Origin: Candidatus Thiodiazotropha sp. (ex Monitilora ramsayi) | GTDB lineage: Bacteria; Pseudomonadota; Gammaproteobacteria; Chromatiales; Chromatiaceae | Assembly: GCA_025655595.1 (NCBI GenBank) | Contig: JAHXIO010000006.1 | Span: 248,001 to 312,000, forward strand | Direction: 5' to 3' | DNA length: 64,000 bases | Part shown: positions 25,234 through 34,396 of the stretch, one piece after another | Layout of the letters: every line of letters starts with the position of its first letter | How positions within the stretch are numbered: position 1 is the stretch's first letter | The notes under the pieces: model-generated | What the model saw: the letters and a program-made list of their open reading frames with translations, nothing else | The model's database searches: none | Told to the model about the DNA's origin: nothing | Program-made: the position numbers and the translations under genes

Positions 25234-26784
25234 ATGAGCGATTCAGATCAGTTGATAATATTCGATACCACGCTGCGGGACGGCGAGCAGAGTCCCGGTG
25301 CGTCGATGACCAAGGATGAGAAGGTGCGTATCGGCAAGGCCCTTGAGAAGCTGCACGTGGATGTAATCGAGGCGGGGTTTCCCATCGCCAGTCCCGGTGA
25401 CTTCGAGGCGGTGGCAGCGGTCGCAAAATCGGTCAAGGATTCCACGGTTTGTGGTCTGGCGCGAGCGCTGGATAAAGATATCGATCGGGCAGGTGAAGCC
25501 CTGCGCGAGGCCAACTCAGCCCGCATCCACACCTTTATCGCCACCTCGCCGATCCATATGCAGCAGAAGTTGCGTATGCAACCTGATGAAGTGGTCGCAC
25601 AGGCGGTCCATGCGGTCAAGCGGGCAAGAAAATATACCGATAACGTGGAGTTTTCCGCAGAGGATGCGGGCCGGTCCGAGATCGATTTCCTCTGCCGGAT
25701 CTTCGAGGCAGTGATCGACGCAGGTGCTACGACGCTCAATGTCCCCGACACGGTTGGCTATGCAATGCCCCATCAGTTCGGGGAGATGATCCGTAAACTG
25801 CGTGAACGTATCCCCAATGCCGACAAGGCGGTCTTCTCCGTTCACTGTCACAACGATCTGGGATTGGCGGTGGCCAACTCCCTGTCTGCCGTCGGTAATG
25901 GTGCCCGTCAGGTGGAGTGCACCATCAACGGCCTGGGTGAGCGGGCCGGCAACGCCTCCCTGGAAGAGGTGGTGATGGCGGTGAGAACCCGGCCCGATAT
26001 CTTCACCTGCAAGACCGGCCTGGACACGACTCAGATTGTCACCTGCTCCAAGCTGGTCTCCAATATCACCGGGTTTCCGGTGCAGCCGAATAAGGCCATC
26101 GTGGGCGCCAATGCCTTCGCCCACGAATCGGGGATTCACCAGGACGGCGTGCTCAAATCCCGGGAGACCTACGAGATCATGCGGGCGGAGGATGTGGGTT
26201 GGAGCCAGAATCGTATGGTGCTGGGCAAGCATTCGGGGCGCAATGCGTTTCGTACCCGGCTGGAGGGCCTCGGTATCACCTTCGACTCGGAAGAGGAACT
26301 GAACGCGGCCTTCTCGAGATTCAAGGATCTGGCCGACAAGAAGCATGAGATCTTCGATGAGGATCTTCAGGCCCTGGTGACCGACACCCGAACAGAGTCG
26401 GTCAACGAGCGGGTCAAGCTGATCTCCCTCAAAGTCTGTTCGGAGACGGGCGAGACGCCGCGGGCGCATCTGGTGATCAGCCTTGATGGAGAGGAGGAAC
26501 CGGGCGAGGCGGTCGGTGGCGGTCCGGTGGATGCGGCCTTCAAATCGATCGAGAGCATCGTCAACAGCGGCACCCAGCTTCAGCTCTACTCGGTCAACAA
26601 TATCACCAGCGGCACCGATGCCCAGGGAGAGGTGACCGTTCGCCTGGAGAAGGGTGGACGGATTGTCAACGGTCAGGGCGCCGACACCGATATCGTTATC
26701 GCCTCGGCAAAGGCCTATATCAACGCGGTCAACAAGATCCTGGAGCCGGCCACGAAGGCCCACCCCCAGGGTGGTGACGTGTAG
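25234..26784 (+). CDS. leuA: 2-isopropylmalate synthase
   Basis: A 516-residue cytoplasmic enzyme condensing acetyl-CoA with 2-oxoisovalerate in the first step of leucine synthesis. The TIM-barrel starts with [16 protein letters not shown] (about 10-25), and the metal-binding [15 protein letters not shown] and the [18 protein letters not shown] segments are intact; the C-terminal allosteric leucine-binding domain (about 390-510) is full length. The 101-base gap upstream shows no leader peptide with Leu codons and no T-box, so attenuation is not evident. The uracil-DNA glycosylase gene follows 14 bases downstream. Confidence 0.97.
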   Translation: MSDSDQLIIFDTTLRDGEQSPGASMTKDEKVRIGKALEKLHVDVIEAGFPIASPGDFEAVAAVAKSVKDSTVCGLARALDKDIDRAGEALREANSARIHTFIATSPIHMQQKLRMQPDEVVAQAVHAVKRARKYTDNVEFSAEDAGRSEIDFLCRIFEAVIDAGATTLNVPDTVGYAMPHQFGEMIRKLRERIPNADKAVFSVHCHNDLGLAVANSLSAVGNGARQVECTINGLGERAGNASLEEVVMAVRTRPDIFTCKTGLDTTQIVTCSKLVSNITGFPVQPNKAIVGANAFAHESGIHQDGVLKSRETYEIMRAEDVGWSQNRMVLGKHSGRNAFRTRLEGLGITFDSEEELNAAFSRFKDLADKKHEIFDEDLQALVTDTRTESVNERVKLISLKVCSETGETPRAHLVISLDGEEEPGEAVGGGPVDAAFKSIESIVNSGTQLQLYSVNNITSGTDAQGEVTVRLEKGGRIVNGQGADTDIVIASAKAYINAVNKILEPATKAHPQGGDV

Positions 26785-26798
26785 GCGAATGACCGCCC

Positions 26799-27551
26799 AT
26801 GGATGAGCTGAACCGCAGACGCTATCTGGACGCCATGGGCATCTCTCTCTGGCAGCGTCGGGATTTGGAGTTTGCTCCCATTCCTGAATCCTCAGGAGAG
26901 GTTGACGGGAGAGCTGCGGGACCAGTTGGTACCGAAGTGGAAACAGCGGAACAACCGCCCCTGTCATCAGGCAATGATACTGTTGAGCAGATGGATTGGC
27001 CGCTCCTGCGAGATGCCGTACGTAATTGCCAAAGCTGTGAGTTACGCGCCGGTTGTACCCAAACGGTTTTTGGCGTGGGCAGCACGGAGGCCGATCTGCT
27101 GGTAATCGGTGAGGCCCCCGGTGCTGACGAGGACAGGCAGGGGGAACCCTTTGTGGGGCGTGCGGGGCAACTCCTGAATGCCATGCTCCTGGCCATGGGC
27201 TACAAACGGGAGTCGGTCTTCATCGCCAATATCGTCAAGTGCCGTCCACCGAACAATAGGGATCCAAAACCTGAAGAAGCTCTGAGCTGCGAGCCCTATC
27301 TCAAGCGCCAGATCGAGCTCATCCAGCCGCGCCTGATACTCGCCGTAGGTCGTATCGCGGCACAGAATCTGCTCAGGACCGATATTACCGTCGGTAAGCT
27401 GAGAGGCCGTCTGCACCACCTCGGTGATCGGCAGATACCTTTGGTTGTCACCTATCATCCCGCCTACCTGCTCCGTTCGCCGGAGCAGAAGGCGAAGTCA
27501 TGGCAGGATCTCCAACTGGCGCTTTCAACGCTGCGGAGTGCTGAAGTGTGA
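26799..27551 (+). CDS. Family 4 type uracil-DNA glycosylase
   Basis: A 250-residue Fe-S uracil-DNA glycosylase that removes uracil from DNA. An N-terminal extension of about 65 residues (ending near MDWPLLRD) precedes the catalytic core: the first two cluster cysteines in CQSC, motif [20 protein letters not shown], then [14 protein letters not shown] and SCEPYL supplying the remaining cysteines, and the YHPAYLLR motif near the C-terminus. All four cluster cysteines are present. It overlaps rimI by four bases (GTGA), an association common in gammaproteobacteria. Confidence 0.92.
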   Translation: MDELNRRRYLDAMGISLWQRRDLEFAPIPESSGEVDGRAAGPVGTEVETAEQPPLSSGNDTVEQMDWPLLRDAVRNCQSCELRAGCTQTVFGVGSTEADLLVIGEAPGADEDRQGEPFVGRAGQLLNAMLLAMGYKRESVFIANIVKCRPPNNRDPKPEEALSCEPYLKRQIELIQPRLILAVGRIAAQNLLRTDITVGKLRGRLHHLGDRQIPLVVTYHPAYLLRSPEQKAKSWQDLQLALSTLRSAEV

Positions 27552-28015
27552 GTGCCCTGCTGCGCGATCCGCTCCTGAGCTTGCGACCCATGCAGCAGGA
27601 GGATCTGCAGCAAGTCATAGCCATCGAAGAGGCCGTTTATCCTTTTCCCTGGACCCTGGGCATCTTTCAAGACTGTCTGCGAGTCGGTTACTGTTGTTGG
27701 GTGATACTGCTTGAAGAGGTAGTGATTGGATACGGGGTGATGTCGGTTGTCATCGATGAATCGCATATCCTAAATCTCTGTATTCATCCCAAGTGGCAGC
27801 GAAAGGGGTTAGGTAACAAACTGATCCGGCGCCTGCTCAAGATCGCCCGCCAGCATGGCGCGGAGACCACCTTTCTGGAAGTCAGAGCGAGCAATCGAGC
27901 CGCAATAAAGCTCTATCAGGGGCTCGGGTTCGTGGAGGTCGGTATGCGCAAAGACTACTATCCAGCTGCTGGCCGGACCCGTGAGGATGCGGTGGTGATG
28001 TCGCTTGAGCTATGA
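27548..28015 (+). CDS. rimI: Ribosomal protein S18 alanine N-acetyltransferase
   Basis: A 155-residue GNAT acetyltransferase. The substrate-side segment EEAVYPFPWTLGIFQDCL matches RimI, the acetyl-CoA motif is HPKWQRKGLGNKLI (about 76-89), and FLEVRASNRAAIKLYQGLGFVEVGMRKDYY with the following GREDAVVMSLEL-like end is the RimI C-terminal signature. RimI acetylates the N-terminal alanine of ribosomal protein S18. The GTG start overlaps the glycosylase stop. Confidence 0.93.
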   Translation: MSALLRDPLLSLRPMQQEDLQQVIAIEEAVYPFPWTLGIFQDCLRVGYCCWVILLEEVVIGYGVMSVVIDESHILNLCIHPKWQRKGLGNKLIRRLLKIARQHGAETTFLEVRASNRAAIKLYQGLGFVEVGMRKDYYPAAGRTREDAVVMSLEL

Positions 28016-28055
28016 CCTGGAGTTATGCCGTCGATTAGAGAGGGAGACAGTCTGA

Positions 28056-28748
28056 TCAGACGATCTCATCGATGGGATCGGGTTGGCTTTGCAGGCTGGT
28101 TACCGCGACGGCGGTAAATGAGTCGACGGCTCTCTGATTGAGCCTTGGGATGGCTGGCTCGGACTCGGACTCCTCTCCCTGCTGTGTCTCTCTTCCTTCA
28201 CGCTGCTGTTGCAGCGCCTGTCGCTGTTCAGCGCTGATCTCACCACGCGCTTCCGCAGCCATCATAGCTGCCTGAGAGGCGACCCTGTGATCCTGTGGCG
28301 AAGGGTCTGCCGGGGCAAGCGCGGCGCGGCGTATCATTTCTGCCTTACGCAGGGTCTCTTCCGGCGTGCTGCCAGCAGAGGAGTCGATGGTGACTTCACC
28401 GCCAATGGCGTAGCGACGACCGTCAGGGCCTGTCTGATAGGTGAAGCTGCCGCTGGTGACGTATCTGCCTCCCGCCGATTTATGGGCCAACTCATGTGCC
28501 TTGACCTCCCTGTCCCGCTGCTGCAGCTCCGCCAGTTGTTTCTGCTCTTCAGGTGGCAGTCGGCTGGTTTGCTGAGTCTCTCTGGCCGGGCGTTCGGTTA
28601 GGGTTTCCGACGCAGAGGTATCTCTGCTGTCGGTGTCGCTGGTAATGGGCTGGCCTGCCGCTCTCGACGCGTCGGTCTGGCCGGATGTCCTGCCTTGCGC
28701 GGACATGCCGTGACTGAATGCGTTGACCGATGCGATGGATAGGTCCAT
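28056..28748 (-). CDS. SprA-related putative metalloprotease
   Basis: A 230-residue protein of the SprA-related / CJM1_0395-type putative zinc metalloprotease family. The zinc motif is intact: AHELAHKSAGG (HExxH form) at about 90-100, followed by the conserved GSFTYQTGPDGRRYAIGGEV stretch. The N- and C-terminal thirds are low complexity, rich in Gln, Ser, Arg and Glu. No signal peptide is seen. It converges on rimI with 40 bases between stops, and is transcribed away from prfC. The substrate and location are unknown in the family as far as I know. Confidence 0.8.
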   Translation of the reverse strand: MDLSIASVNAFSHGMSAQGRTSGQTDASRAAGQPITSDTDSRDTSASETLTERPARETQQTSRLPPEEQKQLAELQQRDREVKAHELAHKSAGGRYVTSGSFTYQTGPDGRRYAIGGEVTIDSSAGSTPEETLRKAEMIRRAALAPADPSPQDHRVASQAAMMAAEARGEISAEQRQALQQQREGRETQQGEESESEPAIPRLNQRAVDSFTAVAVTSLQSQPDPIDEIV

Positions 28749-28917
28749 TTGAATACCGTCAAATAAGACTTGCCTAATGATAATTATATGAGATTAGGCG
28801 AAAAATAAAGATATATGTCCAGCAGATTCCTTAAATACCGAATGCGCTTCCCAACCGGATTGATCCGACGTGAATTTTTCTTCTGTCAGCCGTCTCATAT
28901 CATGGGGCTTAATGGGT

Positions 28918-28923
28918 TATAAT
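28918..28923 (+). promoter_or_regulatory. Candidate -10 box for prfC
   Basis: TATAAT at 28918-28923, 33 bases before the prfC ATG, in the divergent gap between the SprA-like gene and prfC. No convincing -35 hexamer is seen at normal spacing. Confidence 0.45.
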
Positions 28924-28955
28924 CCGCAACCTTTTTCCTATTTCGATCCATCCTG

Positions 28956-30536
28956 ATGTCTGAACTGCTCGAACAACTCAGTCGCAGGCGAACCTTCGCC
29001 ATCATATCTCATCCCGATGCCGGCAAGACCACGCTGACGGAAAAGTTACTGCTCTATGGCGGTGCGATCCAGATGGCGGGAACCGTCAAGGGTCGCAAGG
29101 CGGCGCGGCACGCCACCTCTGACTGGATGGAGATGGAGAAGGAGCGCGGTATCTCCGTCACTTCTTCGGTGATGCAGTTCCCCTATCGGGACGAGACGGT
29201 CAACCTGCTCGATACCCCGGGTCATGAGGATTTCTCCGAAGACACCTACCGCACGCTCACCGCGGTCGATTCGGCGCTGATGGTGATCGACGTGGCCAAG
29301 GGCGTGGAGGAGCGCACCATCAAGCTGATGGAGGTCTGTCGCCTGCGGGACACACCCATACTCACCTTCGTCAACAAGCTGGATCGGGAGGGAAGAGATC
29401 CGTTAGAGATCCTTGATGAGATCGAATCGGTATTGAAGATCGCTTGCGCGCCGGTCACTTGGCCCATCGGTATGGGTAAAAGGCTGAAGGGGGTCTACGA
29501 TCTGCGTACCGATGCGACCCATCTCTTCAGCGCCACCCATGGGGGCAAGATCCAGGTGGGTGAGATTATTGAGGGGATCGACAATCCCAAACTCGACGAG
29601 GAGATCGGTTCCCAGGCTGACGAGCTGCGCGAGGAGATCGAACTGGTGCGTGGCGCCAGCCACTCACTCGATCTGGAGGCCTACGCCAAGGGTGAGCAGA
29701 CACCAGTCTTCTTTGGTTCGGCGATCAATAACTTCGGCGTCAGGGAGTTGTTGGAAGCCTTCGTCGAATATGCGCCCGCACCGCTCTCCAGGTCCACCAA
29801 ACAGCGCCTGGTCGAACCCTCGGAAAAGAAGTTCAGCGGCTTCGTCTTTAAGATACAGGCCAATATGGATCCCCAGCACAGGGATCGGATCGCCTTTCTG
29901 CGGGTCTGTTCCGGCAGTTACCGCAAAGGTATGAAGATGAATCATGTACGCCTCGGCAAGACGGTGCAGATCAGCAATGCGCTCACCTTCCAGGCCGATG
30001 AGCGGCGTCACGTGGAGGAAGCCTGGCCTGGCGACATCATCGGCCTGCATAATCACGGCACCATCCAGATCGGCGACACTTTTACCGAAGGGGAGGAACT
30101 GAAGTACATCGGTATTCCCTATTTCGCACCTGAGCTTTTCCGCCGGGTGGTCCTCAAGGATCCGCTCAAGCAGAAGGCGCTGTTGAAAGGTGTGCTGCAG
30201 CTCTGTGAGGAAGGTGCCACGCAGGTCTTTCGGCCGATGAGGAATAACGATCTGATCCTGGGGGCCGTAGGTATCCTCCAGTTCGATGTGGCTGTTGAAC
30301 GTCTGAAGCATGAGTATAAAGTGGAAGCGGTAGTGGAACCGATCAGCGTCGCCACGACACGCTGGATCGAGTGCGATGACGAGAAGATGCTGGAACGTTT
30401 TAGGGAAAAGGCTTACGAGAACCTGGCTATCGATGGCGACGAACAGTTGGTCTATCTTGCTCCAACCCGTGTGAATCTGGATCTGGCAATCGAACGCTGG
30501 CCGGATGTGCGATTTTTAGCCACCCGCGAACTCTGA
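28956..30536 (+). CDS. prfC: Peptide chain release factor 3
   Basis: A 526-residue translational GTPase that recycles RF1/RF2 after termination. G1 is [16 protein letters not shown] (about 18-33), G2 region [13 protein letters not shown]3 [14 protein letters not shown] (about 87-100), and G4 [10 protein letters not shown] (about 142-151). Domains II and III are full length; RF3-specific [23 protein letters not shown]-type residues are seen as [16 protein letters not shown]. Length equals the E. coli protein closely. It is monocistronic in appearance. Confidence 0.97.
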   Translation: MSELLEQLSRRRTFAIISHPDAGKTTLTEKLLLYGGAIQMAGTVKGRKAARHATSDWMEMEKERGISVTSSVMQFPYRDETVNLLDTPGHEDFSEDTYRTLTAVDSALMVIDVAKGVEERTIKLMEVCRLRDTPILTFVNKLDREGRDPLEILDEIESVLKIACAPVTWPIGMGKRLKGVYDLRTDATHLFSATHGGKIQVGEIIEGIDNPKLDEEIGSQADELREEIELVRGASHSLDLEAYAKGEQTPVFFGSAINNFGVRELLEAFVEYAPAPLSRSTKQRLVEPSEKKFSGFVFKIQANMDPQHRDRIAFLRVCSGSYRKGMKMNHVRLGKTVQISNALTFQADERRHVEEAWPGDIIGLHNHGTIQIGDTFTEGEELKYIGIPYFAPELFRRVVLKDPLKQKALLKGVLQLCEEGATQVFRPMRNNDLILGAVGILQFDVAVERLKHEYKVEAVVEPISVATTRWIECDDEKMLERFREKAYENLAIDGDEQLVYLAPTRVNLDLAIERWPDVRFLATREL

Positions 30537-30658
30537 TTGCAGGGGTTTAATTCAACTTTCGACAGGGCAAGATACCGCACACCGTCAGTGGCCTCTCTGA
30601 CAGATGTATTGCATTGAAAATCCTCCTTCCTCAACCATACTTTAATGAGGAGGCTTTC

Positions 30659-30688
30659 ATGCCCTCTGACCTATCGGGAAGGAGGTAG
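30659..30688 (+). CDS. Possible 9-codon leader peptide
   Basis: A mini-ORF, MPSDLSGRR, with a strong GAGGAGG site (30647-30653) spaced five bases before its ATG. Its last two codons are AGG AGG, and they form the Shine-Dalgarno sequence of the gene that follows three bases after its stop. Ribosomes on this mini-ORF would cover that site, which suggests translational coupling or control. TCCTCA and TGAGGA flanking an AT-rich loop just upstream could pair and hide its own ribosome site. Expression is unproven. Confidence 0.35.
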   Translation: MPSDLSGRR

Positions 30689-30691
30689 TCG

Positions 30692-30901
30692 ATGTTTCTG
30701 ATGCAGAAAAACAGTGAAAAACTGGTCGAGGTCTTGGGCCTGGCTGATCTTTTCAATCCCAATCACGATCAGATCGTAGGCCGGTTCCATGCGGGAGAAG
30801 AGATGCAAGATGCCGAATCCTTTGCCAAGGATGAGATGAGATTCCCTTCCGGTGAAGGGTTACCGCAGTGCTGGCTCGATCCTCACTACAAACAACATTA
30901 G
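30692..30901 (+). CDS. Small conserved protein of unknown function
   Basis: A 69-residue acidic protein. AAGGAGG at 30679-30685 is ideally placed for the ATG at 30692. The sequence contains LVEVLGLADLFNPNHDQI, RFHAGEEMQDAE and FPSGEGLPQCWLDPHY, a pattern I recognise from small proteobacterial proteins sometimes labelled acetyltransferase without evidence; there is no GNAT motif here and the protein is too short for that fold. A strong terminator follows 21 bases after the stop, so it is a defined transcription unit. Confidence 0.75.
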   Translation: MFLMQKNSEKLVEVLGLADLFNPNHDQIVGRFHAGEEMQDAESFAKDEMRFPSGEGLPQCWLDPHYKQH

Positions 30902-30922
30902 CGTTTCGTCTCTATCAGAGAG

Positions 30923-30957
30923 ACCGGTGGACTGTGTCGACAGCCACCGGTTTTTTT
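30923..30957 (+). terminator. Rho-independent terminator
   Basis: ACCGGTGG (30923-30930) and CCACCGGT (30944-30951) form a perfect 8-bp stem with a 13-base loop, followed by a run of seven Ts. It ends the small-protein transcript. Confidence 0.88.
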
Positions 30958-31193
30958 ATCACCGGCCGATCGTACTCCGGTCTTCAGTCTTCGAAAACGC
31001 ACCAATATAGTGCCTGTATGGCCCCGTTTGCAGTTTGCCGATGAATCTCGGTGCAGCCGGTGCGCAGGTTGGTGCATGCGGGGTGTCAAAATCCATGCAA
31101 GGGAGCGCACCGATCTCATTGAGTGGCATATCGGGTGCGTTTATTGCTTATAGCACTTCATGATCCTTGTCTCTCAAGCGTGGAGCGCTGTCG

Positions 31194-32408
31194 ATGTTAG
31201 AGAACACCTTGACCCTGATACTGGCCGGTGGCCACGGTTCCCGCCTCAAGCCCTTGACCCTGGAGCGTACCAAACCGGCTGTTCCGTTCGGTGGAAAATA
31301 CCGGATTATCGATTTCACCCTGGCCAACTGTCTCCACTCGGGTTTGCGGCGCATATTGGTGCTGACTCAATACAAATCCCACTCCCTGCAGAAGCATTTG
31401 AGAGACGGTTGGTCCCTGTTCAATCCGGAACTGGGTGAATATATCACTGCGGTACCGCCGCAGATGCGAACCGGTGACAACTGGTACGGAGGCACCGCCG
31501 ACGCAGTCTTCCAGAATCTCTATATGCTGAAACGCAGTGGTGCCGAGCGGGTGTTGATTCTCTCGGGGGACCACATCTACCGAATGGACTATGCGCCTAT
31601 GTTGGAATTCCATGAATCCCACACCTCTGGGGTAACGGTTGCCACGATGCGGATGCCGTTGGAACAGGCCGGTCAGTTTGGTGTCATGCGTGTGGATGCC
31701 AGTGGTCGGGTGAGTGCATTTGAAGAGAAACCCTCAGATCCTGAGCCGATGGCAGACGAAGGCGGCGTGATGGTCTCGATGGGTATCTATGTCTTTTCAC
31801 TGGACCGGCTGATCGAGATCCTCGAAGAAGACAACCATCGTGAGGCGTCAACTCATGATTTCGGAAACGATATTCTTCCACGTCTGATTGGCGATACGGG
31901 TGTCTATGCCTACCGCTTTGGCGGTGAGGCGGGGCGTGTCAGTCCTGACCGCTATTGGCGCGACGTGGGCACGATCGATAGCTATTACGAAGCCAACATG
32001 GAGTTGTTGAATCCGGTGCCCTCACTCGATCTTTACCAGCCGGAGTGGCCGATTCGGACATACCAAATTCAAAACCCTCCGGCGAGGACTGTGCCCGGGA
32101 TTACGGGTACTGAGGGGATTTTTATCAACTCGATTGTGGGTGGCGGTGTCGTTATTGTAGGAGGCAGTGTGCAGCACTCAATCCTCTTTCCCAAAGTACA
32201 TATAGGGGAAGAGGCAGTGATCCACAACTCGATTCTCTTCAATGATGTTGAAGTGGGGGAGGGCGCTCAATTGCAAAACTGCATCATCGATAAGGGGGTG
32301 TTGGTACCGCCGGGTGAGCAGTTAGGATTCGATATGGAGAGAGATGCCTCGCGGTTTACCGTTTCACCCAAGGGGGTTGTCGTGGTGCCCAAGGGATACC
32401 AGTTTTAA
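31194..32408 (+). CDS. glgC: Glucose-1-phosphate adenylyltransferase
   Basis: A 404-residue enzyme making ADP-glucose, the committed step of glycogen synthesis. The nucleotidyltransferase motif LAGGHGSRLKPLT (about 10-22), the PAVPFGGKYRIIDFTLANC segment, the catalytic SGDHIYRMDY (Asp of the metal site) and the C-terminal left-handed beta-helix are all present. The ATG at 31194 has a GGAG eight bases upstream; a TTG 27 bases earlier is in frame but lacks a site. No other glg gene is adjacent, so it is not in a glycogen cluster here. Confidence 0.95.
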   Translation: MLENTLTLILAGGHGSRLKPLTLERTKPAVPFGGKYRIIDFTLANCLHSGLRRILVLTQYKSHSLQKHLRDGWSLFNPELGEYITAVPPQMRTGDNWYGGTADAVFQNLYMLKRSGAERVLILSGDHIYRMDYAPMLEFHESHTSGVTVATMRMPLEQAGQFGVMRVDASGRVSAFEEKPSDPEPMADEGGVMVSMGIYVFSLDRLIEILEEDNHREASTHDFGNDILPRLIGDTGVYAYRFGGEAGRVSPDRYWRDVGTIDSYYEANMELLNPVPSLDLYQPEWPIRTYQIQNPPARTVPGITGTEGIFINSIVGGGVVIVGGSVQHSILFPKVHIGEEAVIHNSILFNDVEVGEGAQLQNCIIDKGVLVPPGEQLGFDMERDASRFTVSPKGVVVVPKGYQF

Positions 32409-32470
32409 CCCTGTTTCGGCTGAATATACTCTGACTGCATAAGCATGATCTGGTGTGCCGGCAGGTAGTC

Positions 32471-32504
32471 AATAAAAAACCTGCTCCCGGGGGGAGAGCA
32501 GGTT
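32471..32504 (-). terminator. Minus-strand rho-independent terminator
   Basis: AACCTGCTC (32478-32486) and GAGCAGGTT (32496-32504) form a perfect 9-bp stem. The A-tract (32472-32477) becomes a six-T run on the minus strand, so it terminates leftward transcription from the small secreted protein gene. On the plus strand the stem is followed by GAAAAA, so it would be a poor terminator for glgC. Confidence 0.8.
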
Positions 32505-32645
32505 GAAAAACATCCAAGTGGTTTAGGGGAAATGGATGCTGTCACTCACAATAAAAGCATGATGAGGATTACCTCACAAGGTGACAGAAACAATTTGAAA
32601 CAGAGTGTTATTGGTTTGTAATAAATTCGGTCTTGCCGTGCCTGG

Positions 32646-32978
32646 TTAACGTCCGCGTTGAGAGATAGACATGGTGATGCTCCCATCTCCATTCGCACTT
32701 ACAGATACGGATACATCACCGTCAAGGGTCAGTGCAAAGTCCATCAGGCCATCGTCGATCATCGACTCCATGGTGCGAATGCTGTTGGCTGTCACTTCAA
32801 TGTCGGTGGATCCCATACCCATATCGGAAAAGACAAGATCTGCATGGGGTGTATCCGCCACCAGACTGTCGATCATGGCGTAGATATCCGGATCCACGAT
32901 ATCGGCGGCAGGGTGATGCGCCAAGGCGGTATATGAGACAGAGAAAATCATCAGTGTCATCAGAAGTCGCTTAATCAT
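32646..32978 (-). CDS. Small secreted protein, unknown
   Basis: A 110-residue protein with a clear signal peptide (MIKRLLMTLMIFSVSYTALA, cleavage before HHPAAD). The mature 90 residues are acidic and start with a His-His pair; they contain two halves, a helical one (IYAMIDSLVAD ... IRTMESMIDDGLMDF) and a beta one with alternating residues (LTLDGDVSVSVSANGDGSITMSIS). I do not recognise the family. A dedicated terminator lies about 140 bases downstream, which supports a real transcription unit. Confidence 0.7.
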   Translation of the reverse strand: MIKRLLMTLMIFSVSYTALAHHPAADIVDPDIYAMIDSLVADTPHADLVFSDMGMGSTDIEVTANSIRTMESMIDDGLMDFALTLDGDVSVSVSANGDGSITMSISQRGR

Positions 32979-33397
32979 TGTGATAGCTCCTATCCTTAAT
33001 AAGGCCGTAACGACCGTTTGTTTTATGGTGGACGACAGGTTGCCGTCGGTGTACAGGAGAGATCCTAATCAAGCGGTGTTTCCGAAATGTTTCCTTGGAC
33101 AGGAAATCTGTTTCAAAAAATTACCCGGATTGGAATTGATAAGCAGTGCCATTGTCCGTGTGAAAGGGTTCACGCATTTTTCTGAAATCATTCGACAGAC
33201 AGTCGTCTCTCGTTCAAAGGACACGTGATAAGTCTACTGAAGGCTCGAGGTTGGTATGCTGTGGTTACAGTTGCAACCGATATAAGATTTGAACCAACAT
33301 GCCTACGCTTTGGATATATTCAATCAGTCGTGCTATCGATGTCTGATAGCATTGATACTCCGCATGCATGGCATGTAAGAAATAGCCAAGTTGATTT
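32979..33397. other. Intergenic region without a gene
   Basis: 419 bases between two minus-strand genes. It should hold the promoter of the small secreted protein gene. A TGCTATC / GATAGCA inverted repeat lies at about 33332-33352, downstream of acuI on the minus strand, but it has no T-run. Nothing else is recognisable; open frames here have no ribosome sites. Confidence 0.5.
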
Positions 33398-34390
33398 TCA
33401 GGCGGTTGTTTCCACCAGTATGCGACCCAGCACCTGTCCTGCGAGTAACTCGTCGAAGGCTTCCGGCAGTTCATCCATTGAGATAGTCCGTGTCAGTATG
33501 TCATCCAGATGCCTGGGCTTGAGGTCGGTTGCCAGGCGTTGCCAGATCTCATGGCGGATCTCGTATGGGCAGCCGGAAGAATTGATGCCCAGCAGGCTGA
33601 CACCGCGAAGAATAAACGGCATTACCGTGGTGTTGAGTTCATGGCCCCCGGCCAGTCCGATAGCGGCGATGTTGCCCCAGGGTCGTACGGTTCTGGTAAT
33701 GCCGGAAAGCATTTCACCCCCTACGTTGTCCACTGCGCCACCCCAGCGTCCCCGTTCCAACGCGTGACGTCCCGGTTTGATCTTTTCCCGTTCCATCACC
33801 TCTTGCGCACCAAGGTGATCAAGGTATGCGTGCTGATCCTGTTTGCCAGTCACCGCCGTTACTTCATAGCCTTCGCCATCAAATATATTGACCGCCAGAC
33901 TGCCGACCCCGCCTGTTGCACCCGTAATCAGGATCGGTCCCATGTCTGGGCGTTGTCCGTTGATCTCCATGCGGTGCAGCGCCAGTGCGGCCGTAAAACC
34001 TGCTGTACCCAGAGCCATCGATTCCTTTAGACTCAGGCCGTCCGGCAGGGGAACCACCCATTCCGCATCGACACACAGATACTCCGCGTAACCGCCATCG
34101 TGGGTGGCTGAGAGTTCATAGCCGGTTATGATGACGGGGTCACCCGCTTTAAATCGCCGGTCATTACTTTCGCTGACTTCGCCGGCGGCATCAATGCCGC
34201 CGGTGAGCGGGAAGTGTCTAAGGATCTGGCCTTTACCGGTGCCGGCCAAGGCATCCTTATAGTTGACGCTCGAATAGAGGACACGAACCAGTACCTCGCC
34301 CTCACCCGGGGAGGGTATCTCAAGAGATTCGATACCTGCTGAGTGTTTTCCTTCGTCTTTACGTATGCGGAATGCTTTGTAAAGGGACAT
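33398..34390 (-). CDS. YhdH/AcuI-type acrylyl-CoA reductase family oxidoreductase
   Basis: A 330-residue NADPH-dependent zinc-independent MDR oxidoreductase. The N-terminus (MSLYKAFRIRKDEG), SSVNYKDALAGTGKG (about 40-54) and GIDAAGEV match the YhdH/YhfP family, whose characterised members (AcuI) reduce acryloyl-CoA to propionyl-CoA. The nucleotide site is ITGATGGVGSLAVNIF (about 153-168). Cysteines of zinc-type alcohol dehydrogenases are absent, as expected. It lies six bases downstream of fumarase on the same strand, so the two are probably co-transcribed. The in vivo substrate is not shown by context. Confidence 0.88.
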   Translation of the reverse strand: MSLYKAFRIRKDEGKHSAGIESLEIPSPGEGEVLVRVLYSSVNYKDALAGTGKGQILRHFPLTGGIDAAGEVSESNDRRFKAGDPVIITGYELSATHDGGYAEYLCVDAEWVVPLPDGLSLKESMALGTAGFTAALALHRMEINGQRPDMGPILITGATGGVGSLAVNIFDGEGYEVTAVTGKQDQHAYLDHLGAQEVMEREKIKPGRHALERGRWGGAVDNVGGEMLSGITRTVRPWGNIAAIGLAGGHELNTTVMPFILRGVSLLGINSSGCPYEIRHEIWQRLATDLKPRHLDDILTRTISMDELPEAFDELLAGQVLGRILVETTA

Positions 34391-34396
34391 GACAGA

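Noticed and set aside
25516-26967. 483-codon open frame on the minus strand opposite leuA
   Set aside because: Long but antisense to a complete leuA; composition (His, Gly, Arg, Val rich) is that of a shadow frame and no domain is seen.
33225-34030. Plus-strand open frames across acuI
   Set aside because: Antisense to the acuI gene, which has full family motifs.
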